A model generated the notes under the pieces. That model had not been told where the DNA came from. It searched no databases and was given only the letters and a program-made list of their open reading frames with translations. A DNA stretch of 64,000 nucleotides from Streptomyces melanogenes (GTDB lineage: Bacteria > Actinomycetota > Actinomycetes > Streptomycetales > Streptomycetaceae), in the NCBI RefSeq assembly GCF_014649795.1, contig NZ_BMTS01000002.1, positions 186,001 through 250,000 of the forward strand. The letters run 5' to 3'. Below, piece after piece: positions 52,003-60,351 of this stretch (positions are counted from its first letter, which is position 1; each line of letters starts with the position of its first letter). The translations under genes were made by a program, and so were the position numbers.

Positions 52003-52015
52003 GAAAGATATTTTC
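52003..52015. promoter_or_regulatory. Candidate RpiR operator GAAA-N5-TTTC
   Basis: GAAAGATATTTTC, AT-rich in a GC-rich genome, immediately upstream of the RpiR gene start and between it and the divergent gene at 52086. Inverted-repeat arms GAAA/TTTC. Likely autoregulatory operator; assignment by position only. Confidence 0.5.
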
Positions 52016-52085
52016 GCAGGTGGGCCGCGGTCAACCCTCTGGTGGTGGGGCGAGCGGGTGCGGCCGAAGGGGTGACAATGGCTGC

Positions 52086-52454
52086 ATGGACGACGTCGAC
52101 CCCCTGGAGCAGTCCCTTCACGCCGCACGCGCCCTGGTGCTGGCGGATCTGGCCGCGCGCGATGTGGCCCAGGCCGATGTGGTCTCGCTGGTCGAGGACG
52201 CGGTGACGCACCGCCGCTGGTGGGTGGAGCAGTGGCCGGACGGCGTTGAGTACGTGGCCGGCCTGGTCGCCCAGGACGTCCAGGACGCGCTCCTGGAGAA
52301 GTACGGTCGCTGGCCCATCTGCCCGGTCTGCGACGCCGGGGACCCGCACGCGCTGGACGTGGAGCCGGAGCTGGGCCCCGACCCGCACTGGGTGTGCGGC
52401 AAGGCGGGCGTGAAGGTGGCCCCGGTCGGCGGCCTGGGCGGCCCCGCCGCATGA
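52086..52454 (+). CDS. Hypothetical protein with C-terminal CxxC...C zinc-ribbon-like motif
   Basis: 122 residues. An alpha-helical N-terminal part (LEQSLHAARALVLADLAARD) is followed by CPVCDAGDPHALDVEPE and HWVCGKAG, which gives three Cys and two His near the C-terminus, plausibly a zinc site. No other recognisable domain. The stop overlaps the next ATG by 4 bp (ATGA). Divergent from the rpiR-murQ operon, sharing its upstream region. Confidence 0.75.
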   Translation: MDDVDPLEQSLHAARALVLADLAARDVAQADVVSLVEDAVTHRRWWVEQWPDGVEYVAGLVAQDVQDALLEKYGRWPICPVCDAGDPHALDVEPELGPDPHWVCGKAGVKVAPVGGLGGPAA

Positions 52455-52717
52455 CGGTCTACATAGACCCCCCGACCTGGCCGGGCCACGGCCGCCTGTG
52501 GTCCCACCTGATCAGCGACGTCTCGTACGACGAGCTCCACGCCTTCGCCGCCGCGATCGGCTGCCCACCGCGCGCGTTCGAACGCGACCACTACGACGTG
52601 CCTCAGTCGCGGTACGGGGACGCGGTGGCGGCCGGGGCGGTGGAGATCGGGTCGAAGGAGCTGGTGCGGAGGCTTACGGGGGCGGGGCTGAGGCGGCCGA
52701 AGGGGCGGCCGGCGTAG
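52451..52717 (+). CDS. DUF4031 domain protein
   Basis: 88 residues. Whole-length DUF4031: MTVYIDPPTWPGHGRLWSHL, ISDVSYDELHAFAAAIGCPP, FERDHYDVPQSRY. Widespread small protein of unknown role in actinobacteria and other bacteria. Coupled to the preceding gene. The stop abuts the convergent HD-domain gene (2 bp). Confidence 0.85.
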   Translation: MTVYIDPPTWPGHGRLWSHLISDVSYDELHAFAAAIGCPPRAFERDHYDVPQSRYGDAVAAGAVEIGSKELVRRLTGAGLRRPKGRPA

Positions 52718-52718
52718 C

Positions 52719-53360
52719 TCACCCGCCGAGCAGCTCCAGCTCCGCCGTCAGGTTTTCGCGGGCGCGGGACTCCCACTCCTTGGTGCCGTGCGGGGTACGG
52801 AACAGCCTCGGCAGGTCCAGGAGCTGGCGCAGGACCGCCGCTCGGCCGGTGCGGAAGGCTTCGTCGGGGACGAAGGCGTACTCCTCGCGGACTGCGGCGG
52901 CGTAGGCCGCGTACTCCTCCGGGTCCCCGGCGAGCACCGCCAGGTCCGCGTCGCACAGGACCTCGCCGTTGGTGTCGCCCTCGGCGGGGTCGTGGGTGAC
53001 GGTGAGGCGCACCAGCCGGGCGACCTCGGCGGTGCCGTCCCGGCTCAACCCGGCCTCGGGCAGCGCCCGTTCGGCCTGCGCCGCGCTGCGCTCCTCGTTC
53101 TCGGAGCGGTCCGGGCGGTACACGGCGTCGTGGAACCAGGCGGCGAGGCGTACGAGTTCGGGGTCTGCGGCGTGGTCGGCGAGGGTGTCGACGTGGCGCA
53201 GGACGGCGCTGAGGTGGGCGACGGTGTGGTACTTGCGGTGCGGCTCGGCCCACTGGGCGAGGAGGCGCTCGGCGTAGGGGGCGGGGTCGGGGCCGGGCCC
53301 TTGGCGGGCGGCGGTGAGGGTGTGGGTCCAGCGGGTGTGGAGGTCGTCGAGGTCGGCCAT
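52719..53360 (-). CDS. HD-domain predicted metal-dependent phosphohydrolase
   Basis: 213 residues. HD superfamily ligands: EPHRKYHTVAHLSAVLRHVD supplies the first His, LAAWFHDAVYRPDRSENEE the HD pair, and a later Asp is in TVTHDPAEGDTNGEVLCDAD. The family (COG4339-like) is annotated as predicted metal-dependent HD phosphohydrolases; substrate unknown. ATG 53360. Upstream is a repeat copy and then the cutC stop. Confidence 0.85.
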   Translation of the reverse strand: MADLDDLHTRWTHTLTAARQGPGPDPAPYAERLLAQWAEPHRKYHTVAHLSAVLRHVDTLADHAADPELVRLAAWFHDAVYRPDRSENEERSAAQAERALPEAGLSRDGTAEVARLVRLTVTHDPAEGDTNGEVLCDADLAVLAGDPEEYAAYAAAVREEYAFVPDEAFRTGRAAVLRQLLDLPRLFRTPHGTKEWESRARENLTAELELLGG

Positions 53361-53386
53361 GTGTTGAGCGTAGCCATGGCTCTGCC

Positions 53387-53519
53387 CTGTTCGTCTGCGG
53401 GCCGGTGGGGGCTGGTCGCGCCTGCGCGGCGGAGCCGCAAGTGTCACAGCCCCGCGCCCCTGACCACCTAGGGGCGCGGGGAACTGCGCGAGCAACCCAC
53501 CACGGTCCGCAGACAACAC
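53387..53519. repeat. Repeat element family 1, copy 7 (hybrid of the two variants)
   Basis: Left half is the variant type (GGTCGCGCCTGCGCGGCGGA, GCCGCAAGTGTCACAGCCCC); right half is the full-type inner arm (AGGGGCGCGGGGAACTGCGC, near 53471-53490) and GGTCCGCAGAC. It shows that the variant and full types are interchangeable halves. It lies downstream of cutC on the minus strand. Confidence 0.85.
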
Positions 53520-53522
53520 CGA

Positions 53523-54212
53523 CTACCCCTCCAACGCCCCCCGCCACTCCGCGACCGCCTCCGCCGCCACAGGCGCCCCCCACCCGTGGGGCCGGGACGC
53601 GCCGCCGATGTGGACCGCGTCGATGCCCGCGCGGAGCAGGGCGGGGAGGTGGTCGAGGCGGAGGCTGCCGCCTACGAGGATGCGGGGCTCGTAGCCGGGC
53701 TCGGTGGCGCGGGACGCCTCCGTGAGGAGGGTCGGGAGGCCGTCGTCGACGCCGCCCGCCGCCCCGGCCGTGAGGTACGTGTCGAGGCCCGGGAGCCCCG
53801 CGAGCTCCTTGCGCAGGGCGTCACGGTCGGCGGCGCGGTCGATGGCGCGGTGGAACGTCCAGCGGCAGCCGTCCAGCTCCGCGACCAGTGCCCGTACCGC
53901 CGTCATGTCCGGCGCGCCCGTCTCGTCGAGGAACCCGAGCACGAACTCGTCCGCGCCCTCGGCCCGCAGCGCCCGCGCGTCCCGTACGAGCGCGTCCACG
54001 TCGCCCGCCGCGAAGCCGTCCGCCGAGCGGAGCATCACGCGCAGGGGGATGTCGACGGCGGCGCGGATCGCCGCGAAGGTCTCCCTGGAGGGGGTCAGGC
54101 CGTCGGCCGCCATGTCGGTGACCAGCTCAAGGCGGTCCGCCCCGCCGGACTGCGCCGCGATCGCGTCCGCCGCGTCGAGGGCGATCACCTCAAGCAGTGC
54201 ACGGTTGCTCAT
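53523..54212 (-). CDS. cutC: CutC family TIM-barrel protein
   Basis: 229 residues. LLEVIALDAADAIAAQSGGA, DRLELVTDMAADGLTPS, IPLRVMLRSADGF, WTFHRAIDRAADRDALRKEL and ILVGGSLRLDHLPALLRAG are standard CutC motifs. CutC was named for copper homeostasis in E. coli, but its enzymatic role is unsettled. Here a DasR-type dre site sits 34-49 bp upstream and murQ is close by, pointing rather to amino-sugar metabolism. ATG 54212. Stand-alone gene. Confidence 0.9.
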   Translation of the reverse strand: MSNRALLEVIALDAADAIAAQSGGADRLELVTDMAADGLTPSRETFAAIRAAVDIPLRVMLRSADGFAAGDVDALVRDARALRAEGADEFVLGFLDETGAPDMTAVRALVAELDGCRWTFHRAIDRAADRDALRKELAGLPGLDTYLTAGAAGGVDDGLPTLLTEASRATEPGYEPRILVGGSLRLDHLPALLRAGIDAVHIGGASRPHGWGAPVAAEAVAEWRGALEG

Positions 54213-54245
54213 CTGACCCCAATTCCTCGGCTGCCATACAGGTCG

Positions 54246-54261
54246 ACAGGTCTAGTCCAAT
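54246..54261 (-). promoter_or_regulatory. DasR-type dre candidate upstream of cutC
   Basis: ACAGGTCTAGTCCAAT matches the recalled dre consensus at 13 of 16 positions and shares the exact core AGGTCTAGTCCA with the nagK-nagA site at 39584-39595. It is 34 bp before the cutC start on the minus strand. Confidence 0.72.
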
Positions 54262-54352
54262 AACAAGCCTACGCGTCGACCTGCCCAGCCGCATGACACC
54301 ACCGCCGACGCGGCTGGATCACATACGGGCGGGGGGTGTGCCGAAAGGGATC

Positions 54353-55582
54353 TCACTCCACGAATCGCACCTCCGGCCATCGCCCCGAAGGCCCGTCGAG
54401 CAGCCGCCCGGCCTCCTCGCGCCCGCGCAGCCACCGGTCGAAGAACGCGGATACGTACGCCTTCTGCGCGGCGACCGAACGTACGGGATCGATCGCCCCC
54501 ACGTTCTTCACGACGAAGGCGTCCGGCAGCCCCAACTGGCGGGCGATCTGTGGGACTTGCGACTGGAGGTCGGTGAAGGAGGCGTGGGCGGAGCCGGTGA
54601 GCGTCAGGTCGCGGTGCCAGCCGGTGCTGTGCTCCCAGGCCGCGCCCCACGAGGCCACGGTGTGGTGGTTGTCGCCGTCCATGCCCATGAGCAGCAGCGG
54701 CCGGTCGACGCCGTCGGTGCCGACGGGGGACGGGTTCGCGGGGTCGTCGTCGCGCTGGCTGTATCCCATCACCCCGTCCATGTTCAGCGCGGCCCTGATC
54801 CGGCGGTCGTCGTGCATGGTCTGCGCGGCGGTGAAGCCGCCCGCGGACTGCCCGAACATGCCGATGGCGTCGAGGTCGAGCAGGCGCGGGAGGGGGCCGG
54901 GGAGGTGACGCAGCTGATCGAGTACGAACCGGGTGTCCGCCACCCGTACGTCCACGACCTTCTTCAGGAGGGCGACGACGTGCTCGGGTCCCGCCTCCTG
55001 CGCGCGTGTGAACTCGCGGGGCAGGACCGTGCGTTCGAGCCTGCGCCGGGGGAATTCGACGACCTGGGCGTCGTACGTGTGGTCCACCATCACCACGACA
55101 TAGCCGCGCGAGGCGAGCTCGTCGCAGAGGGTGGTGCCGAGGGTGCGGGGGTCGCCGGCGCCGGGCGAGTAGAGGACGACGGGGAGGCGCCGGCCGGGGG
55201 CGATGACGGGGGCGTGGGTGTACGCGTGGCTGCGGGTCGCGGCCCAGTCGACCGCGCCGGGCGGCACGTCGAGCCCGCTGACCTGGCCGTACGCGTCCGC
55301 CGCGGCCGGGGGCATCTGCGGCGCGCGCTCGTACCCGCGCACGCTCCGGGCCGGATACCGCACCCCCACCATCAGCTCCCGGTACGGCCGCACCCCGTCC
55401 CACGGATCCCGCCGCCCCCGGTCGACTAGCCGCACGCTCACGGTGCCGACGGGGTGCGGGCCGGTGGGCTCGGGCAGCGACATCCGTACGCGGGGTGCGG
55501 CGACGGCGGGTCCGCCGACGAGGGTGGCGGCGGCGGAGAGGGCGGCGGCGGACAGGACGACTCGACGAGACGGCGCGATCAT
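54353..55582 (-). CDS. Tat-exported alpha/beta hydrolase (PAF-acetylhydrolase/lipase-like)
   Basis: 409 residues from ATG 55582. Twin-arginine signal SRRVVLSAAALSAAATLVGG ending AVAA. Alpha/beta-hydrolase fold with oxyanion VVLYSPGAGDPR, nucleophile elbow GMFGQSAGG (Ser), Asp in LLLMGMDGDN and His in SAHASFTDLQ. It resembles secreted PAF-acetylhydrolase-like esterases of Streptomyces. Natural substrate unknown. Separate transcription unit; cutC follows 140 bp downstream. Confidence 0.85.
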   Translation of the reverse strand: MIAPSRRVVLSAAALSAAATLVGGPAVAAPRVRMSLPEPTGPHPVGTVSVRLVDRGRRDPWDGVRPYRELMVGVRYPARSVRGYERAPQMPPAAADAYGQVSGLDVPPGAVDWAATRSHAYTHAPVIAPGRRLPVVLYSPGAGDPRTLGTTLCDELASRGYVVVMVDHTYDAQVVEFPRRRLERTVLPREFTRAQEAGPEHVVALLKKVVDVRVADTRFVLDQLRHLPGPLPRLLDLDAIGMFGQSAGGFTAAQTMHDDRRIRAALNMDGVMGYSQRDDDPANPSPVGTDGVDRPLLLMGMDGDNHHTVASWGAAWEHSTGWHRDLTLTGSAHASFTDLQSQVPQIARQLGLPDAFVVKNVGAIDPVRSVAAQKAYVSAFFDRWLRGREEAGRLLDGPSGRWPEVRFVE

Positions 55583-55709
55583 GCCTCCGACTGTCCCAGT
55601 CCCCGTCCCCGCCCCCAATCGGGCAGGCCCCCGTGTCGGGCTTGGGGTTACCCCGACCAGCCCCACCGGCACGCAGACGACCACGCGCCCCGGCCTGCCC
55701 TCTTCCGGG

Positions 55710-56384
55710 CTACTTCCAGAAGATGCCCTTGCCGCCCAGGCTGAACGGGTCCCCCCAGTACTCCGCCGACGCCACCTTCGTCGCGGCCGACGGTGCCAGT
55801 GCGACCGCGCAGCCCTTCTGGGTCTTGCCGTTGGTGAAGCCCTGTGGCAGGGACTCGCTCCGGCACTTGGCGAAGTCGCCGACTATCAGGAGGCTCTGGG
55901 CCTCGGTGCCGTCGCCGAGGTGGCCCTTCATGTGGGACACGGAGGCGTACTCGAGGTTCGTCGTGCCGACGTTCTTGACCGTGTAGCGGATGTAGTACGG
56001 GACCTTTCCGCTGGCCTTGTCGCCGAGCTTGAGCGGGGCGAGGTCGGCCGGGTCGCCCTTCTCGATCGCGTCCACGGTGAGGGCGATCTCGCCCTTCTTC
56101 GTGGTCCCGTACTTGAACGGGAACTGCGCCGCCTCGCCGATCTTGAACGTCTGGCCCGCCTTCGCCTGACCCCCGGTCGCGCCGCCGTCGGCGGCCGGGT
56201 CCGACGGCTTGGTGGACGGGGCCGAGGACGGCGCCGACGACGTCGGCGTCGCCCCGCCGACCGGCTTGTCCGCCGTGCCGTCGTCCCCGTTGCACGCGCT
56301 CAGCGCCAGCGAGCCGACGACCACCAGCCCGACCGACGCCAGCTTGACCCGGCCGCCTCGGCGCATGACAGAACTGCTGCTCAT
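55710..56384 (-). CDS. Secreted lipoprotein of unknown function
   Basis: 224 residues. Signal VGLVVVGSLALSAC (lipobox LSAC), then a Thr/Ser/Pro/Ala-rich spacer (about 30-75) and a beta-sandwich-like domain: IGEAAQFPFKYGTTKKGEIA, YYIRYTVKNVGTTNLEYAS with features of DUF4352-like telokin/Ig domains. Two Cys (AKCRSE, QKGCAVA) may form a disulfide. ATG 56384 is chosen; an in-frame ATG 24 bp upstream is possible. Confidence 0.78.
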   Translation of the reverse strand: MSSSSVMRRGGRVKLASVGLVVVGSLALSACNGDDGTADKPVGGATPTSSAPSSAPSTKPSDPAADGGATGGQAKAGQTFKIGEAAQFPFKYGTTKKGEIALTVDAIEKGDPADLAPLKLGDKASGKVPYYIRYTVKNVGTTNLEYASVSHMKGHLGDGTEAQSLLIVGDFAKCRSESLPQGFTNGKTQKGCAVALAPSAATKVASAEYWGDPFSLGGKGIFWK

Positions 56385-56518
56385 TGTTCGTACTCCCCCG
56401 TACATCATCGTGCTGTGGATCGCCTTTGCGATCTCTGATCGCTACGAACAGAGTTCCTAGTGCAGATCCACTACGCGTTGCCACCGCGCTGACCGAAATG
56501 CCTGCGCCCGTGGCCGAT

Positions 56519-57706
56519 TCATGACTTGGTCAATACGAAAGTGCTACGCGCGCCCCGCGTCGACGGTGAGGGCGCCCGCCGCGTCGTTGCCGCCGCCAAG
56601 GCGACCGCACACAGCATCAGCGCCGTTGACGTGAACGGGAACCAGCGCTCGCCCAGGACCGCGATCGCCGCGCTGCCCGTGCCGCCCGCCGCCGCCACGC
56701 CCAGGTACAGCGCGCTGCTGTTCAGGGAGAGGAGGAGGGGTGCGGACGGTGGGTCCAGGGACACCAGGCGGGCCGGGAGCGCCACCGCCACCGCCCAGCC
56801 CGCGAGGGGGTTCAGGGCCGACGCGATCAGGGCGGTCGTCATCGACTGCATCAGCCACGGCAGGGCCAGCGACACCGCCGCCGAGACCGTGCCCGCCGTC
56901 AGGATCACCACCCTCGGACCCCAGCGGTCCACCACCCGGCCGCCCAGCGAGCTGCCCGCCACCGAGAACACGCCCGAGACGAGGAGGAGCAGGGTCAGGC
57001 GCGACTGGTCGCCGCGGGTCGCCGGGGCCGCCGCCACCGTGTAATAGATGAAGACCGTCTGGGCGGCCAGGAAGACCAGGAACGTCGTCGCCGTCGCACC
57101 CAGTACGCGGGTGTTGGCCAGCGGGGCCAGGCGCACCCGCAGGCCGGGAGACGGCTGGGGGGCCGGGAGGCCCCGGAGCATCAGGCCGACCCCGGCGAAC
57201 GCGGCCGCGCCCAGCGCCGTGACCAGCCACATCGTCAGGCGCCAGTCCGTCCGGCCGATCCAGGTGCCCAGCGGTACGCCGAGCGCCGTGGCGACCGTGA
57301 GGCCGCCCATCACCGTGGCGATCGCCCGGCCGCGCCGCTCCGGCGGTACGAGTGCGGTGGCCACGGCGTTGGCGGTGGGCGTGTAGAGGGCCGCGCCGAC
57401 CGCCGCCAGGACGCGGGTGGCGAGCAGCAGGCCGAAGTTCGGGGCCAGGGCCGAGAGCGCGTTGGCCACGGTGAACACCGCCAGGGCCGTCAACAGGGTG
57501 TGCAGCCTCGGCCACTTCGCCGTCGCCGTGGCCAGGACCGGCGCGAGCACGGCGTACGCGAGGGCGAAGACCGTGATCATCTGGCCCGCCGCCGACACGG
57601 ACACGTCCAGGTCGTCCGAGACGAGCGGCAGGATTCCGGCGATCACCATCCCGTCCGTACCGACGGCGAAGGTGCCGAGAGCGAGCAGGAGCAGGCGTAG
57701 GCGCAT
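56519..57706 (-). CDS. MFS transporter, drug-exporter type (DHA1-like)
   Basis: 395 residues with about 12 membrane helices; LLLLALGTFAVGTDGMVIAG opens the first, the motif A loop is seen as ALVPPERRGRAIATVMGG. It resembles the arabinose/chloramphenicol exporter branch (AraJ/Cml-like). Likely exports a toxic compound sensed by the divergent ArsR regulator, whose two palindromic sites lie between the genes. Start ATG 57706, 13 bp from the first palindrome. Confidence 0.85.
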   Translation of the reverse strand: MRLRLLLLALGTFAVGTDGMVIAGILPLVSDDLDVSVSAAGQMITVFALAYAVLAPVLATATAKWPRLHTLLTALAVFTVANALSALAPNFGLLLATRVLAAVGAALYTPTANAVATALVPPERRGRAIATVMGGLTVATALGVPLGTWIGRTDWRLTMWLVTALGAAAFAGVGLMLRGLPAPQPSPGLRVRLAPLANTRVLGATATTFLVFLAAQTVFIYYTVAAAPATRGDQSRLTLLLLVSGVFSVAGSSLGGRVVDRWGPRVVILTAGTVSAAVSLALPWLMQSMTTALIASALNPLAGWAVAVALPARLVSLDPPSAPLLLSLNSSALYLGVAAAGGTGSAAIAVLGERWFPFTSTALMLCAVALAAATTRRAPSPSTRGARSTFVLTKS

Positions 57707-57718
57707 CAGATCCCCCGT

Positions 57719-57771
57719 ATCGTTTGATGTGCGTCAAACGATCGCGGAGTTGTTTGATGTTTGTCAAACGA
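57719..57771. promoter_or_regulatory. Two palindromic operators between MFS and ArsR genes
   Basis: Site 1: ATCGTTTGA (57719-57727), six bases, TCAAACGAT (57734-57742), perfect. Site 2: TGTTTGA (57751-57757), six bases, TCAAACGA (57764-57771), one mismatch. The half-site TTTGA-N6-TCAAA fits an ArsR-family winged-helix dimer. Centres are 33-34 bp apart, about three helical turns, so binding may be cooperative on one face. Confidence 0.85.
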
Positions 57772-57796
57772 TTCTGGTGGAGGGGAGGGTGGGGGC

Positions 57797-58126
57797 ATGG
57801 GTGACGAACCGATCGGGGAGTGGCTGGCGCAGCCCGATGCGAGGGAGATCGAGCTGGTCAAGGTGCTGCACGCGCTCGGCGATCCCGTACGGCTGAGGCT
57901 GCTCAAGGTGTACGCGGACGGGGAGCAGTACAGCTGTGCGCCGGGGGCGTTGGGGCTCGATCACCTTCATAAGTCGACGGTGTCGCACCATATGCGCATC
58001 ATGCGCGAGGCGGGGGTGACCTCGACCCGGGTCGTGGGGCGCAGTCGTTATGTACGGCTGCGTCGGGACGACCTGGATGCGCGGTTCCCCGGCCTTCTCG
58101 ATGCGCTGATCAAGGCGTTGCCGTAG
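57797..58126 (+). CDS. ArsR-family winged-helix repressor
   Basis: 109 residues. HTH_20/ArsR fold: LVKVLHALGDPVRLRLLKVY, HKSTVSHHMRIMREAGVTST, VVGRSRYVRLRRDDLDARFP. No ELCVCDL metal-binding Cys is present, so it likely senses an organic ligand rather than metal. ATG 57797 follows GGAGGG. Probably represses itself and the divergent MFS gene through the TTTGA palindromes. Confidence 0.88.
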   Translation: MGDEPIGEWLAQPDAREIELVKVLHALGDPVRLRLLKVYADGEQYSCAPGALGLDHLHKSTVSHHMRIMREAGVTSTRVVGRSRYVRLRRDDLDARFPGLLDALIKALP

Positions 58127-58142
58127 CGCTTCGCGGGAAGTG

Positions 58143-58283
58143 TGTCGTCTGCGGGCCGTCCCCAACTGGTCGCGCAGTTCCCCGCGCCCCTTAGATGCGC
58201 CCCTACAGGGGCGCCCCTGTGGGGCGCCCCCGTAGGGGCGCGGGGAACTGCGCGAGCAACCCACCACCACCCGCAGACGAACG
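58143..58283. repeat. Nested palindromic intergenic element, copy 8 (no outer arms)
   Basis: Middle arms GTCTGCGGG / CCCGCAGAC, inner arm GCGCAGTTCCCCGCGCCCCT (near 58172) with its complement (near 58234-58253), and a self-complementary centre GCGCCCCTACAGGGGCGC plus CCCCTGTGGGG. It lies between the convergent ArsR and helicase genes. Confidence 0.9.
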
Positions 58284-58305
58284 CCGGGCCAAAAAGGGGC
58301 GCCGC

Positions 58306-60351
58306 TCAGGCCAGCTGTTCCGGCAACCCCGCCGCATGCACCACCGTCAACCCCGACACCGCCCGCGTCAGCGCCACATACAGCCGTCGCAACCCCGTGC
58401 GTTCGTCCGGCTCGCCGTCCACCACCGCTGCCGGCTCGTCCAGGACCACGTAGTCGTACTCCAGGCCCTTGGCCAGGGACGCGGGGACGAGGGTGAGGCG
58501 GGATTCTGCTGTCGTCTCCTCGCCGGGGGCCAGGAATGCCAGGTCCGCCGCCGTCAGGGCCTCCGCCAGGGCCGGGATCCGGGCGTCGGCCGCGATCAGG
58601 CCGATCGAGCCCTCGTGCTCAAGCGACTCGCGGCAGGCGGCGATCACGTCCGCGTCCAGGTCCGTGGAGAGCCGTACGTCCAGCGAGCCCGGTGTCTCAC
58701 GGACCGACTCCACCGGGGCCAGGCCGGGGGAGATGGAGGGGAGCAGACGCGAGGCGTACGCGATCACCTCGCGCGGCACGCGGAAGCCCGCCGTCAGCTC
58801 CTCCACCACCGCGTCCGCCTTGCCGAGGTGGCGCAGCGCCTCGTCCCAACTGGCCGTCGCCCAGGGTGTGGTGCCCTGCGCCAGGTCGCCGAGGACGGTC
58901 GCCGAGCCGGTCGAGCAGCGGCGGCCGACCGCCCGGTACTGCATGGGGGAGAGGTCCTGCGCCTCGTCGACCACCACATGGCCGAGCGAGTGCGTGCGCG
59001 CCACCAGGTCGTTCGCCTCGTCGATCAGGACCGCGTCCGCCGCCGACCACCTGGCGCTCTTCACGCTCCGCGCGGGCCTGGCCCACAGGATCGTCTTCTG
59101 CTCGTCGGGGGTGAGCACGCCTTCCGCGTGCTCGGCCAGGAAGTCGGGGTCGGCGAGCAGCCGCAGCACCAGCTTCGCCGGGTCGACCGGCGGCCAGATC
59201 GCCTTGACCGCCGCCTTCACCGCCGCGTTGCGGGCCACCGCGTCCTGCACCCGGTCGTCGGGCGCCTCGCCCGCCTGCTCCATCCGTACGAGCACGGTGT
59301 GCGCGATGCGCTGCGGCAGGGCGTCGCGGGCGGCGCCGTAACGGATGTCGCGCTCCTGCAACTCGCGGACGATCTCCTCCAGTTCGTACGCCGGGACCCG
59401 CCAGCGGCGCGAGCCGCGCACCACGACCAGTGGCTCGGTGGGGATCGTGACGTGCGAGCGGACCGCCCGGCGCAGCACCTCGGCCATCCGGGCGTCGCCC
59501 TTGACGATCGCGGCGGGCGCGTCGTCGGCGCCCTTCACCTCGACGTGCGCCACCAGGTCGTCGACGGTCGCCTGCTTGACCTCCAACTCGCCCAGTGCGG
59601 GCAGCACTTGCTCGATGTAGTGGAGGAAGGACGCGTTCGGCCCGATGACCAGCGTGCCGGTGCGGGCCAGGCGCTCGCGGTGCGCGTAGAGGAGGTACGC
59701 GACCCGGTGCAGGCCGACGGCGGTCTTTCCGGTGCCGGGGCCGCCCTGTACGCACACCGATCCGCTGAGCCCGGACCGTACGATCTCGTCCTGCTCCGGC
59801 TGGATCGTCGCCACGATGTCGCGCATCGGGCCGACGCGCGGGCGCTCGATCTCCGCCTGGAGCAGCTTGCTGGTGGTGGCCGCCTCGGCGGGGTCGGTGA
59901 GGTGCTCGTCCTCGTACGCGGTGAGGTCGCCGCCCGTGTAACCGAAACGGCGGCGCAGACCGATGTCCTGCGGGTCCTTCTTGGAGGCGCGGTAGAACGG
60001 CTGAGAGACCGGCGCACGCCAGTCGATCACCATCGGGTCGCCCTCGGCGTCGTGCACGTGGCGGCGCCCGATGTAGAACCGCTCGCCGTCCGCGCCCTCG
60101 GCCAACTCGGCGCCGGGCGCGTGCAGATAGTCGAGGCGGCCGAAGAAGAGGGGGGTGTGCGAGAGGTCCGCGAGGGCCTTGATGCGGTCGTCGATCTGGC
60201 GCTGCAGGACGGCTGCGTTGACCCAGTTCGCGGTGACGTCCTTGATGTCGAGGTTCTCCACGTCCTCGCGCATCGCGCGCAGGGCCGCACGCGACTCGGA
60301 GAGGTGGGCGCGCTCGCGGCTGAGGGGGTCTTCGGGGTCGTGCGGGGACAC
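58306..60351 (-). CDS. helD: HelD-type UvrD-like helicase acting on RNA polymerase
   Basis: 681 residues from GTG 60351, which has GGAGGA 5-6 bp upstream. N-terminal coiled coil (SESRAALRAMREDVENLD), then RQIDDRIKALADLSHTPLFF and FYIGRRHVHDAEGDPMVIDW, typical of HelD. SF1 motor: Walker A GGPGTGKTAVGLHR (about 205), VVVDEAQDLSPMQYRAVG, VLGDLAQGTTPW, LYVALTRAVSGL. HelD proteins remove stalled RNAP from nucleic acids; actinobacterial HelR members also displace rifamycins. Whether this is a HelR cannot be decided by eye. Confidence 0.88.
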   Translation of the reverse strand: MSPHDPEDPLSRERAHLSESRAALRAMREDVENLDIKDVTANWVNAAVLQRQIDDRIKALADLSHTPLFFGRLDYLHAPGAELAEGADGERFYIGRRHVHDAEGDPMVIDWRAPVSQPFYRASKKDPQDIGLRRRFGYTGGDLTAYEDEHLTDPAEAATTSKLLQAEIERPRVGPMRDIVATIQPEQDEIVRSGLSGSVCVQGGPGTGKTAVGLHRVAYLLYAHRERLARTGTLVIGPNASFLHYIEQVLPALGELEVKQATVDDLVAHVEVKGADDAPAAIVKGDARMAEVLRRAVRSHVTIPTEPLVVVRGSRRWRVPAYELEEIVRELQERDIRYGAARDALPQRIAHTVLVRMEQAGEAPDDRVQDAVARNAAVKAAVKAIWPPVDPAKLVLRLLADPDFLAEHAEGVLTPDEQKTILWARPARSVKSARWSAADAVLIDEANDLVARTHSLGHVVVDEAQDLSPMQYRAVGRRCSTGSATVLGDLAQGTTPWATASWDEALRHLGKADAVVEELTAGFRVPREVIAYASRLLPSISPGLAPVESVRETPGSLDVRLSTDLDADVIAACRESLEHEGSIGLIAADARIPALAEALTAADLAFLAPGEETTAESRLTLVPASLAKGLEYDYVVLDEPAAVVDGEPDERTGLRRLYVALTRAVSGLTVVHAAGLPEQLA

